From positions 6,200,001-6,264,000 of the forward strand of contig NZ_OY764190.1 of assembly GCF_963668215.1 (NCBI RefSeq): a stretch of 64,000 bases of DNA, in the 5' to 3' direction. Each line of letters begins with the position of its first letter. Position 1 is the stretch's first letter. Positions 41,822 through 50,162 of the stretch are shown here, piece after piece. This DNA is from an uncultured Desulfosarcina sp. (GTDB lineage Bacteria > Desulfobacterota > Desulfobacteria > Desulfobacterales > Desulfosarcinaceae). The notes beneath the pieces are model-generated. The model had not been told where the DNA came from and did not search any database. It worked only from the letters and a program-made list of their open reading frames with translations. A program made the translations under genes and the position numbers.

Positions 41822-43726
41822 TCAGGATCTGGCCTTGGCGTAGCCGATGCCTTCCAGGGCCTCTTCCATTTCGCCCAGGATGGTCGGATCGTCGATGGTG
41901 GCCGGCACCTTGTACTCCTGGTTGTCGGCGATCTTCTGGATGGTCCCCCGCAGGATCTTGCCCGAACGGGTCTTGGGCAGGCGCTTGACCACCGTGGCCG
42001 TCTTGAAGGCCGCCACGGGCCCGATGCGATCGCGCACCATCTGGATCACCTCCTTGACGATCTCCTCCTTGGCCTTGGTCACACCGGCCTTGAGGACGAT
42101 GAATCCCACCGGGACCTGGCCCTTGAGGCTGTCTTCGACACCCAGCACGGCGCACTCGGCCACATCCGGATGGTCGGAGAGCACCTCCTCCATGGCCCCG
42201 GTGGACAGCCGGTGGCCGGCGACGTTAATGATATCGTCCGTACGGCTCATCACGAAGGCGTACCCTTCGGCATCGATGAAGCCGGCATCCGCCGTTTTGT
42301 AGTAGCCGGGAAACTCTTCCAGATAGGATTCCACGTAGCGGTCGTCGTTCTGCCACAAGGTGGGCAGGGTTCCGGGAGGCAGCGGCAGCTTGACCACCAG
42401 GGCGCCGATTTCACCGGCGGCGACCTGCTGGTTGTTGGTATCGACCACCTGCAGGTTCCAGCCGGGCGCCGGCTTGGTGGGCGAGCCCTCCTTGACCGTG
42501 AAGTCGTGCAGGCCGAGGCAGTTGGCGCAGATGGCCCAGCCGGTCTCCGTCTGCCACCAGTGGTCGACCACCGGCACCTTCAGGGCGTTTTCCGCCCAGT
42601 GCAGGGTGTTGGGATCGAGACGCTCGCCGGCCAGGAAAAGGGCCTTGAAATTGGACAGGTCGTACTTTTTCATCAGTTCGGCGTTGGGGTCCTCGCGCTT
42701 GATGGCCCGGAACGCCGTGGGCGCGGTGAACATGGTCTTGACCTTATGGTCAGCAATCACCCGCCAGAAGACCCCGGCGTCGGGGGTGCCCACCGGCTTG
42801 CCTTCGAAGAGAATGGTCGTGCAGCCCTTGAACAGCGGGCCATAGACGATATAGCTGTGGCCCACCACCCAGCCGACATCCGAGGCGGCCCAGTACACGT
42901 CCCCGGCATCCACGTTGTAAATGTTTTTCATGGTCCACTTCAGGGCCACCACATGGCCGCCGTTGTCCCGCACGACGCCCTTGGGCTGGCCGGTGGTGCC
43001 CGACGTGTAGAGAATGTACAGCGGATCGGTGGCCGCCACCGGCACGCATTCGGCCGGCGATGCCGCCGCCATGGCCTCACCCCAGTCCAGGTCCCGACCG
43101 GCGGTCATGGCCGCCGTTTCCATGGGACGCTGGAAGATCACGCACTTTTCGGGCTTGGAGGCGCTCATGTCGATGGCCGCGTCCAACAGGGGCTTGTAGG
43201 CAATCACTTTTTTCACTTCGATGCCGCAGGACGCCGAAACGATCACCTTGGGCTTGGCGTCGTTGATGCGCGTGGCCAGCTCTTTGGCGGCAAACCCGCC
43301 GAAAACCACGGAATGTACCGCGCCGATGCGCGCGCAGGCCAGCATGGCAATGGCCGCCTCGGCAATCATGGGCATGTAGATCAAGACCCGGTCGCCCTTC
43401 TCCACGCCCTGGTTTTTCAGTACCCCGCCGAATTTGGCCACTTCGTCCCGGAGCTGGTTGTAGGTATACTTTTTAATCGTATCGGTTACCGGACTGTCGT
43501 AAATCAGGGCCAGCTGTTCCCCCCGGCCCTGGTCGATGTGGTAGTCCAAAGCATTGTAGCAGGTGTTGATTTCACCGCCGGTGAACCAGCGATAAAAGGG
43601 CTTGTTGGAATCGTCGAGCACCTTGTCCCAGCGTTTGTACCAGTGGCAGTCTTCCGCCGCCTTGCCCCAGAATCCATCAGGATCGTTGATCGACTGCTCG
43701 AATGCAGCTTCATAGGGATTGGTCAT
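41822..43726 (-). CDS. Propionyl/acetyl-CoA synthetase (AMP-forming)
   Basis: 634 residues, an ANL-family acyl-CoA ligase of the AcsA/PrpE type: N-terminal ACAS domain, P-loop YILYTSGTTGQPKGVV, WWQTETGW, the YYKTADAG hinge and C-terminal SGKILRGT with the acetylatable Lys. Length and sequence fit propionate-CoA ligase (PrpE-like) at least as well as acetyl-CoA synthetase. ATG 43726 has TAAGGAGG. It is downstream of a 30-residue peptide and a sodium:solute symporter on the same strand, so uptake and activation of a short-chain acid is likely. Confidence 0.87.
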   Translation of the reverse strand: MTNPYEAAFEQSINDPDGFWGKAAEDCHWYKRWDKVLDDSNKPFYRWFTGGEINTCYNALDYHIDQGRGEQLALIYDSPVTDTIKKYTYNQLRDEVAKFGGVLKNQGVEKGDRVLIYMPMIAEAAIAMLACARIGAVHSVVFGGFAAKELATRINDAKPKVIVSASCGIEVKKVIAYKPLLDAAIDMSASKPEKCVIFQRPMETAAMTAGRDLDWGEAMAAASPAECVPVAATDPLYILYTSGTTGQPKGVVRDNGGHVVALKWTMKNIYNVDAGDVYWAASDVGWVVGHSYIVYGPLFKGCTTILFEGKPVGTPDAGVFWRVIADHKVKTMFTAPTAFRAIKREDPNAELMKKYDLSNFKALFLAGERLDPNTLHWAENALKVPVVDHWWQTETGWAICANCLGLHDFTVKEGSPTKPAPGWNLQVVDTNNQQVAAGEIGALVVKLPLPPGTLPTLWQNDDRYVESYLEEFPGYYKTADAGFIDAEGYAFVMSRTDDIINVAGHRLSTGAMEEVLSDHPDVAECAVLGVEDSLKGQVPVGFIVLKAGVTKAKEEIVKEVIQMVRDRIGPVAAFKTATVVKRLPKTRSGKILRGTIQKIADNQEYKVPATIDDPTILGEMEEALEGIGYAKARS

Positions 43727-43785
43727 TGCTACCTCCTTAAGCCTGACCGACCGACAGAACCGCGTCGGTCGCGTACGCGTATTGG

Positions 43786-43878
43786 TTACCCGAAAAACCC
43801 CCAGCCAAAAGACAAGGTGAAAGATATGGAAAACAGCACCAGCCCCACCATCCAATAATCTTCTGCTTTCATATTCAT
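43786..43878 (-). CDS. 30-residue membrane peptide, likely symporter small subunit
   Basis: On the reverse strand ATG 43878 opens a 30-codon frame ending at TAA 43786: MNMKAEDYW, a 14-residue hydrophobic segment, then FGWGFFG. AAAGGAG lies about nine bases upstream. It sits between the symporter stop and the synthetase start with good spacing on both sides. Small single-helix partners are known for some sodium symporters (for example MetS-type subunits); assignment to that role is inference. Confidence 0.55.
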   Translation of the reverse strand: MNMKAEDYWMVGLVLFSISFTLSFGWGFFG

Positions 43879-43964
43879 AATATCGATTTCTCCTTTACAG
43901 GGATGGGGGGACCCGCCTGCGGCGGGCCCCGTGATGGGTTGTTCGTCGATCCTGCGATTCACGA

Positions 43965-45752
43965 TCAGGTCTCCCTGACCACGATCATGGTCTCTGTGTC
44001 AGCTCGTTCGATTTGGGTTTCGTTGGTGGTTGCCATCTCCGCCTTGAAGCACAGGGCCCACATCATGACGATGCCCAGAATCCACCAGACAATCTGCCAG
44101 GACCAGATGGCCGGGAACCCACAGAAGGAAAAGGCGTTGTTGGCCAGGATACAGGCCGGCCCGATGGCGAAGAAATACCACAGGGGCACCACCACCTTCA
44201 TGGCGCTGCGCCACTTGCGGCCCGATTCGCTGGGCGCATCCACGCTGTCCAGCCATTCGCGCACCTCCTGCTGACGGGCGCGGGTCTCCTCGCTATCCTT
44301 CAAGCCCAACCCGCGGCAAAGGTAGGCTACGACAAAACCGACGGCCACGCCCCAGAAGGCCGGATGCATGGAGAGGGGCTTCGGAATAATTTTGTAGGTG
44401 ACGAAAATGGAGATCATGGCCGAGATCATGCCCAGAATGGCGCCGATCGTCGGAAACCGGAAGCCCCACAGGCAGCCGGCCAGCAGGATATACATGATGA
44501 ACCCGAAACAGGTGGCCAAGGCGCCGAGGATCACCAGGGCAGCCTTGGAGGTCAGCCCCACGCCCAAGGCGGCGATGATCAGGACTGTGGCCAGCACCCG
44601 GTTGACCCAGATCTGCTCAGCGTTCGAAGCATTCTGCTTCTTCACGTAGCGCCAATAGACGTCCCGCAGCAGGATCGAGCCGCCCGTCCCGATATATGGC
44701 GCCGCCGTGGAATGGATCGCGGCGATGGCGCCAACGAAGACGATGCCCAGCATAAAGGGCGGTAGAAATTCCTGCATCAGCAGGGGTACCACGACCTTGT
44801 CGCTGGTGATGGCGGCGAACTTGCCCACACCGGCCACCTGGAGAATTTTGGCGCCCATGCCCTGAAAGGTGGCGAAGAAAAAAAGCGAGAAGCCGACCAC
44901 GAAAGTGGACATGAAGGCCTGCTGCCAGGCCAGCGGCTTCGGAGACTTGATGCCGAAGGTCCACATGGTGAACGCCGGAGAGCATTGGATGCCCATCAGC
45001 GCGAACATATACGTCAGGATGTAAATGGAGGTCCAGCCTTGGCCCCGTAAAGATAAGTCGATGATTTTGGGCACCTGGAGGAATTTGTCCTCCAAGGCGT
45101 ACAGTTTGGCCGAGAATCCGCTCCACCCGCCGAAGTGGGGTGCATTGATCACGTAAAAACCGAGGATGATGATCCCGCCGACCAGCAGGATAAACTGGAT
45201 CACGCCCACCCAGGTGGACGCTTTCAGACCGCCGGTGCACACGTAAAACCAGACGATGAAGCCCATGAAAAGCGCGCCCATCGTAATGGGTACGCCGCAG
45301 ATGACGTTAAACAGGGCAGCCGACGCCATGAGCTGCAGGGCGGAATAGAACACGGCGTACAGCACGGCCGCGAGGACAACCAGCCAGCGAATGGCTTCGC
45401 TGTTATAGTAGTACGCGTACATATCTCCGGGCGTGATGAAGCCGTAGCGTTTGCCCATCAGCCAGGTGCGTTTGGAAAAAAAGGTTCCTGTAATAGGGAT
45501 GGTGATGACATAAAAAGAGGCAAACGCATAGGCCAGCCCGAACTTCCAGATGGCGCCCGGATGGCCGATGAAGGTCCAGCCGGAGAAGGAGGCCGCCGTG
45601 GAGGCCATCAAAAAGGCGAAAAAGGGAATCGACCGGCCGGCGATGGCGTATCCCGACGAGGTTTTTTCGGTGAAATAGCCTTTCAGGCCCCAATAAAAGC
45701 AGTAGATGATGTACAGGCCGAGCATGATGTAAACCCAAGTGGTACCTTGCAT
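43965..45752 (-). CDS. Sodium:solute symporter (SSS family)
   Basis: 595 residues with about 13 membrane helices. N-terminal features SGYAIAGRSIPFFAFLMASTAASFSGWTFIGHPG (key GR, S, G positions) match the SSS family substrate/sodium site. The C-terminal cytosolic part contains a charged segment (EETRARQQEVREWLDS). SSS members import acetate, propionate, proline and others; the neighbouring acyl-CoA synthetase points to a short-chain carboxylate. The gene is first of the symporter-peptide-synthetase group. Confidence 0.88.
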   Translation of the reverse strand: MQGTTWVYIMLGLYIIYCFYWGLKGYFTEKTSSGYAIAGRSIPFFAFLMASTAASFSGWTFIGHPGAIWKFGLAYAFASFYVITIPITGTFFSKRTWLMGKRYGFITPGDMYAYYYNSEAIRWLVVLAAVLYAVFYSALQLMASAALFNVICGVPITMGALFMGFIVWFYVCTGGLKASTWVGVIQFILLVGGIIILGFYVINAPHFGGWSGFSAKLYALEDKFLQVPKIIDLSLRGQGWTSIYILTYMFALMGIQCSPAFTMWTFGIKSPKPLAWQQAFMSTFVVGFSLFFFATFQGMGAKILQVAGVGKFAAITSDKVVVPLLMQEFLPPFMLGIVFVGAIAAIHSTAAPYIGTGGSILLRDVYWRYVKKQNASNAEQIWVNRVLATVLIIAALGVGLTSKAALVILGALATCFGFIMYILLAGCLWGFRFPTIGAILGMISAMISIFVTYKIIPKPLSMHPAFWGVAVGFVVAYLCRGLGLKDSEETRARQQEVREWLDSVDAPSESGRKWRSAMKVVVPLWYFFAIGPACILANNAFSFCGFPAIWSWQIVWWILGIVMMWALCFKAEMATTNETQIERADTETMIVVRET

Positions 45753-46119
45753 AAATCCACCTCCCGCTGTAGCTGTAGTTTGTGTTGAAATTGCAGCGCC
45801 GCTCCCGATCCCTTGTGTCGATGTACAATAAGCGACCTACGACGTCCGATTTACGGCGTCTTCACCCCCTTTCAGACTTTTACTTGTTATTGAATGCGAC
45901 CAAAAATGATGAAGAAGATTCAGCGATTGCGCCTGACTATATGAAAGGGACAAAACGAGGACAATCGGTGCGGGGCTATTTGTTTTGTAGGTTATTGTGT
46001 ACGGATTTGTAGGTTCCGCACCTACAAACAGGCCGACATGGATGAAGGGAATTCGTACAAACGGGGGCACCGCCGGTTTCGGCGCAGACTTCGACGCCGG
46101 TCCCGATCAGCCCGGGTCG
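45753..46119. other. Intergenic region upstream of the symporter operon
   Basis: It separates the LuxR-type regulator gene from the symporter gene on the same strand. It has no coding frame I can support. It contains the TTTGTAGGT repeats described separately, and AT-rich sequence nearer the symporter that probably holds its promoter. Confidence 0.45.
45984..46028. promoter_or_regulatory. Direct and inverted TTTGTAGGT sites
   Basis: TTTGTAGGTT occurs at 45984-45993 and 46006-46015 (22 bases apart, two helix turns), and the complement ACCTACAAA at 46020-46028 pairs with the second copy. Such spacing suits binding by a LuxR/NarL-type regulator; one is encoded next door. Confidence 0.45.
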
Positions 46120-46818
46120 CTATCCGGTGGACCCATCATCCCCCAGAAAGGTGATCTTCAATTCGGGGTGGCGTTCGATCCAGCGGACGGTATAGCGGAT
46201 CAGTTCGTTGGCGTTGGCGAGCCCCAGTTTCTCCTTGATCCGTTCGCGATAGGTGCCGATGGTCTTCATGCTGAGGTTCAGCTTGCTGGCGATCTGACGC
46301 GAGGACATGCCGATGCCGATGGCGTAAAAGACCTCCAGCTCCCGGTCGGTGAGAACCTTTAAAGGCGACTGGCGGGTATCGGATTGGGTCACGATTCGGT
46401 TGAGAATCGTTTTCATCAGTTTGGGGCTGGCATAGATCTCCCCGTTAAGGACACAGCGGATCGCCCCCACAATACTGTCGGAGGCTTCTTCCTTGACGAT
46501 ATAGCCCCGCGCCCCCGCCTCGAGGGCGCGCTCCGCAAAAAGGGACTCGGCGTGCATGGAAAGCACCAATACGGGCAGGTGTTTATGGTGCTTTTTGATG
46601 TCGCGGATCAGCTCGATGCCGTTGCGGCCCTTCAACGTAATGTCGACGATGACCATGTCGGGCGCCAGGTTCTCGATCTTGTCCCAGGCCTCGCCCACAC
46701 TCTGGGCCTGGCCGCAGACCCTCAGGTCCTGCTCCTGATGGAGAAGCTCCTTGAGTCCGAAAATAAAGACCGGATGATCCTCGACCACCAGAATGCGGGT
46801 CGTCTTCGCAGCGTTCAT
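46120..46818 (-). CDS. NarL/LuxR-type response regulator
   Basis: 232 residues: a receiver domain (about 8-125) with the acidic pocket VVEDHP, phospho-acceptor Asp in MVIVDITL and Lys in GYIVKEEA, then a LuxR helix-turn-helix (about 155-215; LTDRELEVFYAIGIGMSSRQIASKLNLSMKTIGTY, key residues). Its start is one base after the stop of the Cache-domain kinase gene, so the two form a coupled two-component system. The likely target is the downstream symporter/synthetase group. Confidence 0.9.
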   Translation of the reverse strand: MNAAKTTRILVVEDHPVFIFGLKELLHQEQDLRVCGQAQSVGEAWDKIENLAPDMVIVDITLKGRNGIELIRDIKKHHKHLPVLVLSMHAESLFAERALEAGARGYIVKEEASDSIVGAIRCVLNGEIYASPKLMKTILNRIVTQSDTRQSPLKVLTDRELEVFYAIGIGMSSRQIASKLNLSMKTIGTYRERIKEKLGLANANELIRYTVRWIERHPELKITFLGDDGSTG

Positions 46819-46819
46819 A

Positions 46820-48748
46820 TCAGTTCTCCATCGGCCGGGATGGAAGCAGCGGCGGCTCGGTGACGGTCCCCTGGACCGTGGCCGGCGTCACCGGGTCGGC
46901 TGGTTGCACCTCCGTTTTTGCGCTCTCATAGAAATCGATCTGAATCCGGGTGCCGCCCCCCGCAGGGGCTCCGACCTCCAGGCGGGCGCCTATTTTCTTG
47001 GCGCGGAAGCTCATGATGCGCAGCCCCATGCCCACGCCGTCGGGGGGAAGACGCTGATGGATATCGATGCCGACGCCGTCGTCATCGACGATCAGGCGAT
47101 AGCGGCCTTCATACTGCCGGATGCGGATGGTTACGAGCCGGGCCTGACCGTGTTTGATGGCATTGTGGATCGCCTCGTGCAGGATGTAGTAAAGATGGGT
47201 GGCGATGGTGTTGTCGGGGAACTCTACCGGGCAGTTGCAATCGAGCTGACAATCGATACGAAACAAAGTCTCTACGTTGTGAGCCAGTTCTTCAAGAGAA
47301 TTTCTCAATCCTTGGGAATCAATGGTAACCGGACACAACCCCCTGGCCAGGGCGCGGGTTTTTCCGATGGCCTCCTTGGTGAGGCTGCGGATCTTGCCCG
47401 CCAGTTCATTCTCAGGCAGCCCCTGTTCCCGTAACTTGCTCTGGAGAACCTTGACCAGCACTTCGATACCGATCAGGTGGGGACCCAAATCGTCGTGCAG
47501 GTCGCGTCCGATGTTGAGGCGTTCCTTCTCGCTGATGTTCATCACCTCTCGTTCGAGGCGTTCGGTCTCCTGGATCTCCCTGTTCAGGTTCGTGTGGTAG
47601 ATCTCCAATTGCTGCATGAAGGTATTGAAATAATCAGCCAGCTGCCCGATTTCATCCTTGGCCTCGTGGTGCATGCGGATGGAGAAATCACCGGTGGCGC
47701 CATGGTTGAATTTGCTTTCCAGTTCCTTGAGGGGCGAAGTGATCGCGGCGCTGATCTTGAGGGTGATGAGGATGAACAGACAAAGAGAAAGCATGCACCC
47801 TGCCAGCATCAGGTCTCGCAGGGTTTTCAAGGGAGCGTAAAACTCATCCATGTAACTGGAGGAGGCCACGATCCAGTCGAGTTCGGGGATATAGTTGAAG
47901 ATGACCAGCTTCTGACGAGACGATTGCTCATCGGGATTTTTCCATGGGTAAGTGATCGTGCCGCTGCGGCGCTCCAATATTTCACGAATGAACCGCCTGC
48001 CGCCCGCATCGGTTTCGGCACTGATGTTCTGACCCTCCAACTGAGGATGGATGATCAGATTCCCCTTCGAGTTCATCACATAGGAGTAGCCGGTACGGCC
48101 GAAGCGCATGGAGAGGATGGTGTGGCGGAAATCGTCGACGTTGACCAGCTGGTTGGCCTCCTCGCGATAGGCCGAAGCGGAGATGATCCAATCCCAAGGC
48201 TCGAAAAAGGTCATCTGCAGCGCCTTGGGGCGCTCTTCCTTTTCGTCCGGATTGCGCCAGTCATACTCCAGGTAGCCGGACTTGCGCTGCTTCTGATCCC
48301 GGGCAAAGGAATAGTCGGAAATGTTGACCCCGAGCAGGGCGGGCTTGGGGTGGACCTGGAGAACCCCCTGGCTGTCAAGACAGTATATATAGCCCGATGT
48401 GCCGATCTTCTGGCTGAGCAGCAAAATGGCAGCGCGTTTTTTAGCCTCGGGTTCGGACAGCAGACCCAGCTGGACCTGTTGGTGGATCTGCTTGACGATG
48501 TCATGATTCTTTTCGACGATGGCGCGCAAGTAATTTTTCAGGGAGATGGTCGCCGAGGTGCGCACCAGGTTGAGTATGGAGGTGGTGCTGCCCTTGAGTT
48601 CGTTTTCGATATTGGTCCGCAAGGTGGTGCGCAGAAAAAAATAGATCACTAGGCTGCCGATCAGCAGGGCGACGACGAAGCCACTGAAATAGCTGATTAA
48701 AAGTTTGTTGCGGATGGATTGGTGGGTGAACAGGTGCTGAAATTTCAT
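46820..48748 (-). CDS. NarX-type sensor histidine kinase with tandem Cache domains
   Basis: 642 residues. TM1 is at about 15-38. The periplasmic region has two single-Cache modules (about 110-200, GTSGYIYCLDSQGVLQVHP; about 215-305, GRTGYSYVMNSKGNLIIHP). TM2 follows at about 315-335, then HAMP, a coiled coil, and HisKA_3 with the phospho-acceptor His in ERLNIGRDLHDDLGPHL. The HATPase has HEAIHNAIKHG and DDDGVGI. ATG 48748 is chosen over an extension to 48805. The sensor probably binds a small carboxylate. Confidence 0.9.
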   Translation of the reverse strand: MKFQHLFTHQSIRNKLLISYFSGFVVALLIGSLVIYFFLRTTLRTNIENELKGSTTSILNLVRTSATISLKNYLRAIVEKNHDIVKQIHQQVQLGLLSEPEAKKRAAILLLSQKIGTSGYIYCLDSQGVLQVHPKPALLGVNISDYSFARDQKQRKSGYLEYDWRNPDEKEERPKALQMTFFEPWDWIISASAYREEANQLVNVDDFRHTILSMRFGRTGYSYVMNSKGNLIIHPQLEGQNISAETDAGGRRFIREILERRSGTITYPWKNPDEQSSRQKLVIFNYIPELDWIVASSSYMDEFYAPLKTLRDLMLAGCMLSLCLFILITLKISAAITSPLKELESKFNHGATGDFSIRMHHEAKDEIGQLADYFNTFMQQLEIYHTNLNREIQETERLEREVMNISEKERLNIGRDLHDDLGPHLIGIEVLVKVLQSKLREQGLPENELAGKIRSLTKEAIGKTRALARGLCPVTIDSQGLRNSLEELAHNVETLFRIDCQLDCNCPVEFPDNTIATHLYYILHEAIHNAIKHGQARLVTIRIRQYEGRYRLIVDDDGVGIDIHQRLPPDGVGMGLRIMSFRAKKIGARLEVGAPAGGGTRIQIDFYESAKTEVQPADPVTPATVQGTVTEPPLLPSRPMEN

Positions 48749-49290
48749 GACATGGGAACGCTTCCTCAGCGGTAAATCCGAACTCGAAAAAGAATTCGGA
48801 ACCATATCCGGTCATCAACGCAGTTCAGGAAGAGAACATAGCTTACCGGACACGAAGCTGTCAAACCGTTTGGTGTTGCCAGCAGACGCGACAATTCATC
48901 ATTTCAAGGGAGCACCTGACGATTTCGGATGGATTTTGGCTCCGCCGGTGCTACTTCACCGGCATGGAAGGGTTTGGTGGTAGCTGTCAGAGGGGGATGA
49001 GCGTAACGCCGATATCGGCCTTCTAAGAAAGTGATATCTGTTCAGGCGCAGTTTTTCGTGGGAGCGGCGTCCCCGCCGCGATGATTACCGACTAAATCGC
49101 GGCTGGAAGCCGCTACCACGACTCCACCACTTCCTTTCGGGTGTGTGGCCACAGATGGTCTGAAAAAGCTTTTTACGAGTTCGTCGGATATGCGAATTTT
49201 TATGAGTCCATCACAATTTGGCCGTCAAACGTTGCTTCAGCCGTACCCCGAAAAGGGCGGACCGGATCGTGCAACGCTTGGTTCTTCAGG
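48749..49290. other. Intergenic region between the kinase gene and bamF
   Basis: No gene. It contains a strong dispersed hairpin repeat (49057-49148). The left part must include the kinase promoter. The right part follows the bamF stop. Confidence 0.45.
49057..49148. repeat. Dispersed hairpin repeat, copy 2
   Basis: CGTGGGAGCGGCGTCC...GCCGCGAT (from 49057) pairs with ATCGCGGCTGGAAGCCGCTACCACG (ending at 49120) around the loop GATTACCGACTAA. The segment 49078-49148 aligns with 38028-38102; both end in a TTCCTTKCGGGTGTGT motif. Confidence 0.65.
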
Positions 49291-50136
49291 TTATCGTTGA
49301 ATTCCGGCGGTGGATTTCCTCACCAGCACACGTTTATCCGGACCCGGAGAAGGCGGCACCGGCGTGCCGACGATTTTATCGACCGCCCCGAACCGGGAAG
49401 GGCAGGCATCCAGGCAGGTGCCGCATTTGATACAGCGGTCCTGGTCGATCACGTGAATGCGGTTTTTGCCGCCGTCGATGGCATCCACCGGGCAGCGGCG
49501 CCGGCAGATCATGCAGGCCTGGCATTTCTCCGGGTCGATATAGTAGGAGACCACTTCGCCGAGCAGTTGATCGATCTCCTCATCGGTAAAATGGTCGGCG
49601 TACTCGGATTCGTTTTCAAGACGGGCGGTCAGCTTGGCATGTTTTTCGATCTTGATGTAGGGCACCAGCCGGGAAACCTCGACCAGTTCAGCGTCCAAAG
49701 AATTCTGGTCCAGGCCCTCGGCTTGCCCCAATGGCCCGATCGCCTTGACCGTTTTGGTAAAATCGTCCACCACCTCTGCAAAGCGGTTGCCTTCGCCGGC
49801 GGACATGAAGGCGACCCGCAATCGCTCGGGGTCCAGGCCGATGCGGGCCAGGATCTTTTTGGCCAGCAGCACAAGGTTGAGGGCGTGGAAGTTGCCATGG
49901 GTGATGTAGTTGCACTCCCCCAACCGGCAGCCACCGACAAAGACGCCGTCCACGCCGTTGGCAAAGGCCCGCAGGATATGGGCGAGGTCCACCCGGCCCG
50001 AACACATCACCCGGACGAGCCGGATATCCGGTGTATATTGTAGTCTGGAAACTCCAGCCAGGTCAGCTGCCCCGTACGCTCACCAATGACAGACAAACCC
50101 GATGATCCTGGGAGTAAACAAGTGTCCGACAGACAT
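49291..50136 (-). CDS. bamF: BamF: MvhD-like selenoprotein of class II benzoyl-CoA reductase
   Basis: 281 residues when the in-frame UGA at 50080-50082 is read as selenocysteine (residue 19). The start ATG 50136 gives GFVCHW-U-AYGAADLAG, followed by SRLQYTPDIRLVRVMCSGR, which is exactly the start of MvhD/FrhD-type proteins, where this position is Cys or Sec. Two 4Fe-4S sites follow (CQACMICRRRCP, CIKCGTCLDACP). Translation from 50010 would lose the conserved N-terminus. MvhD-type subunits pass electrons between a hydrogenase or donor and HdrA. Last gene of the bam cluster; class II reductases are known as W/Se enzymes. Confidence 0.9.
50045..50057 (-). promoter_or_regulatory. Candidate bacterial SECIS hairpin in bamF
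   Basis: CTGGA-GTT-TCCAG forms a five-pair stem with a G-starting loop; the loop is about 28 bases after the UGA at 50080-50082. Distance and a G in the apical loop fit bacterial SECIS elements read by SelB. Confidence 0.5.
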
Positions 50137-50162
50137 CGATCGCTATCTCCTGTGGTTGCCGC

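Noticed and set aside
41813..43858. Long open frame (681 codons) on the forward strand opposite the acyl-CoA synthetase
   Set aside because: It is a shadow of a GC-rich gene. Its translation is low-complexity His/Gly/Arg-rich and matches no family, while the reverse frame is a clear synthetase.
46006..46028. TTTGTAGGT/ACCTACAAA hairpin as an intrinsic terminator of the response regulator gene
   Set aside because: No T tract follows the hairpin in the direction of transcription, and a third direct copy nearby suggests binding sites instead.
49291..50010. bamF starting at ATG 50010
   Set aside because: This start removes the conserved N-terminal motif that continues in the same frame upstream through a UGA, which is better read as selenocysteine.
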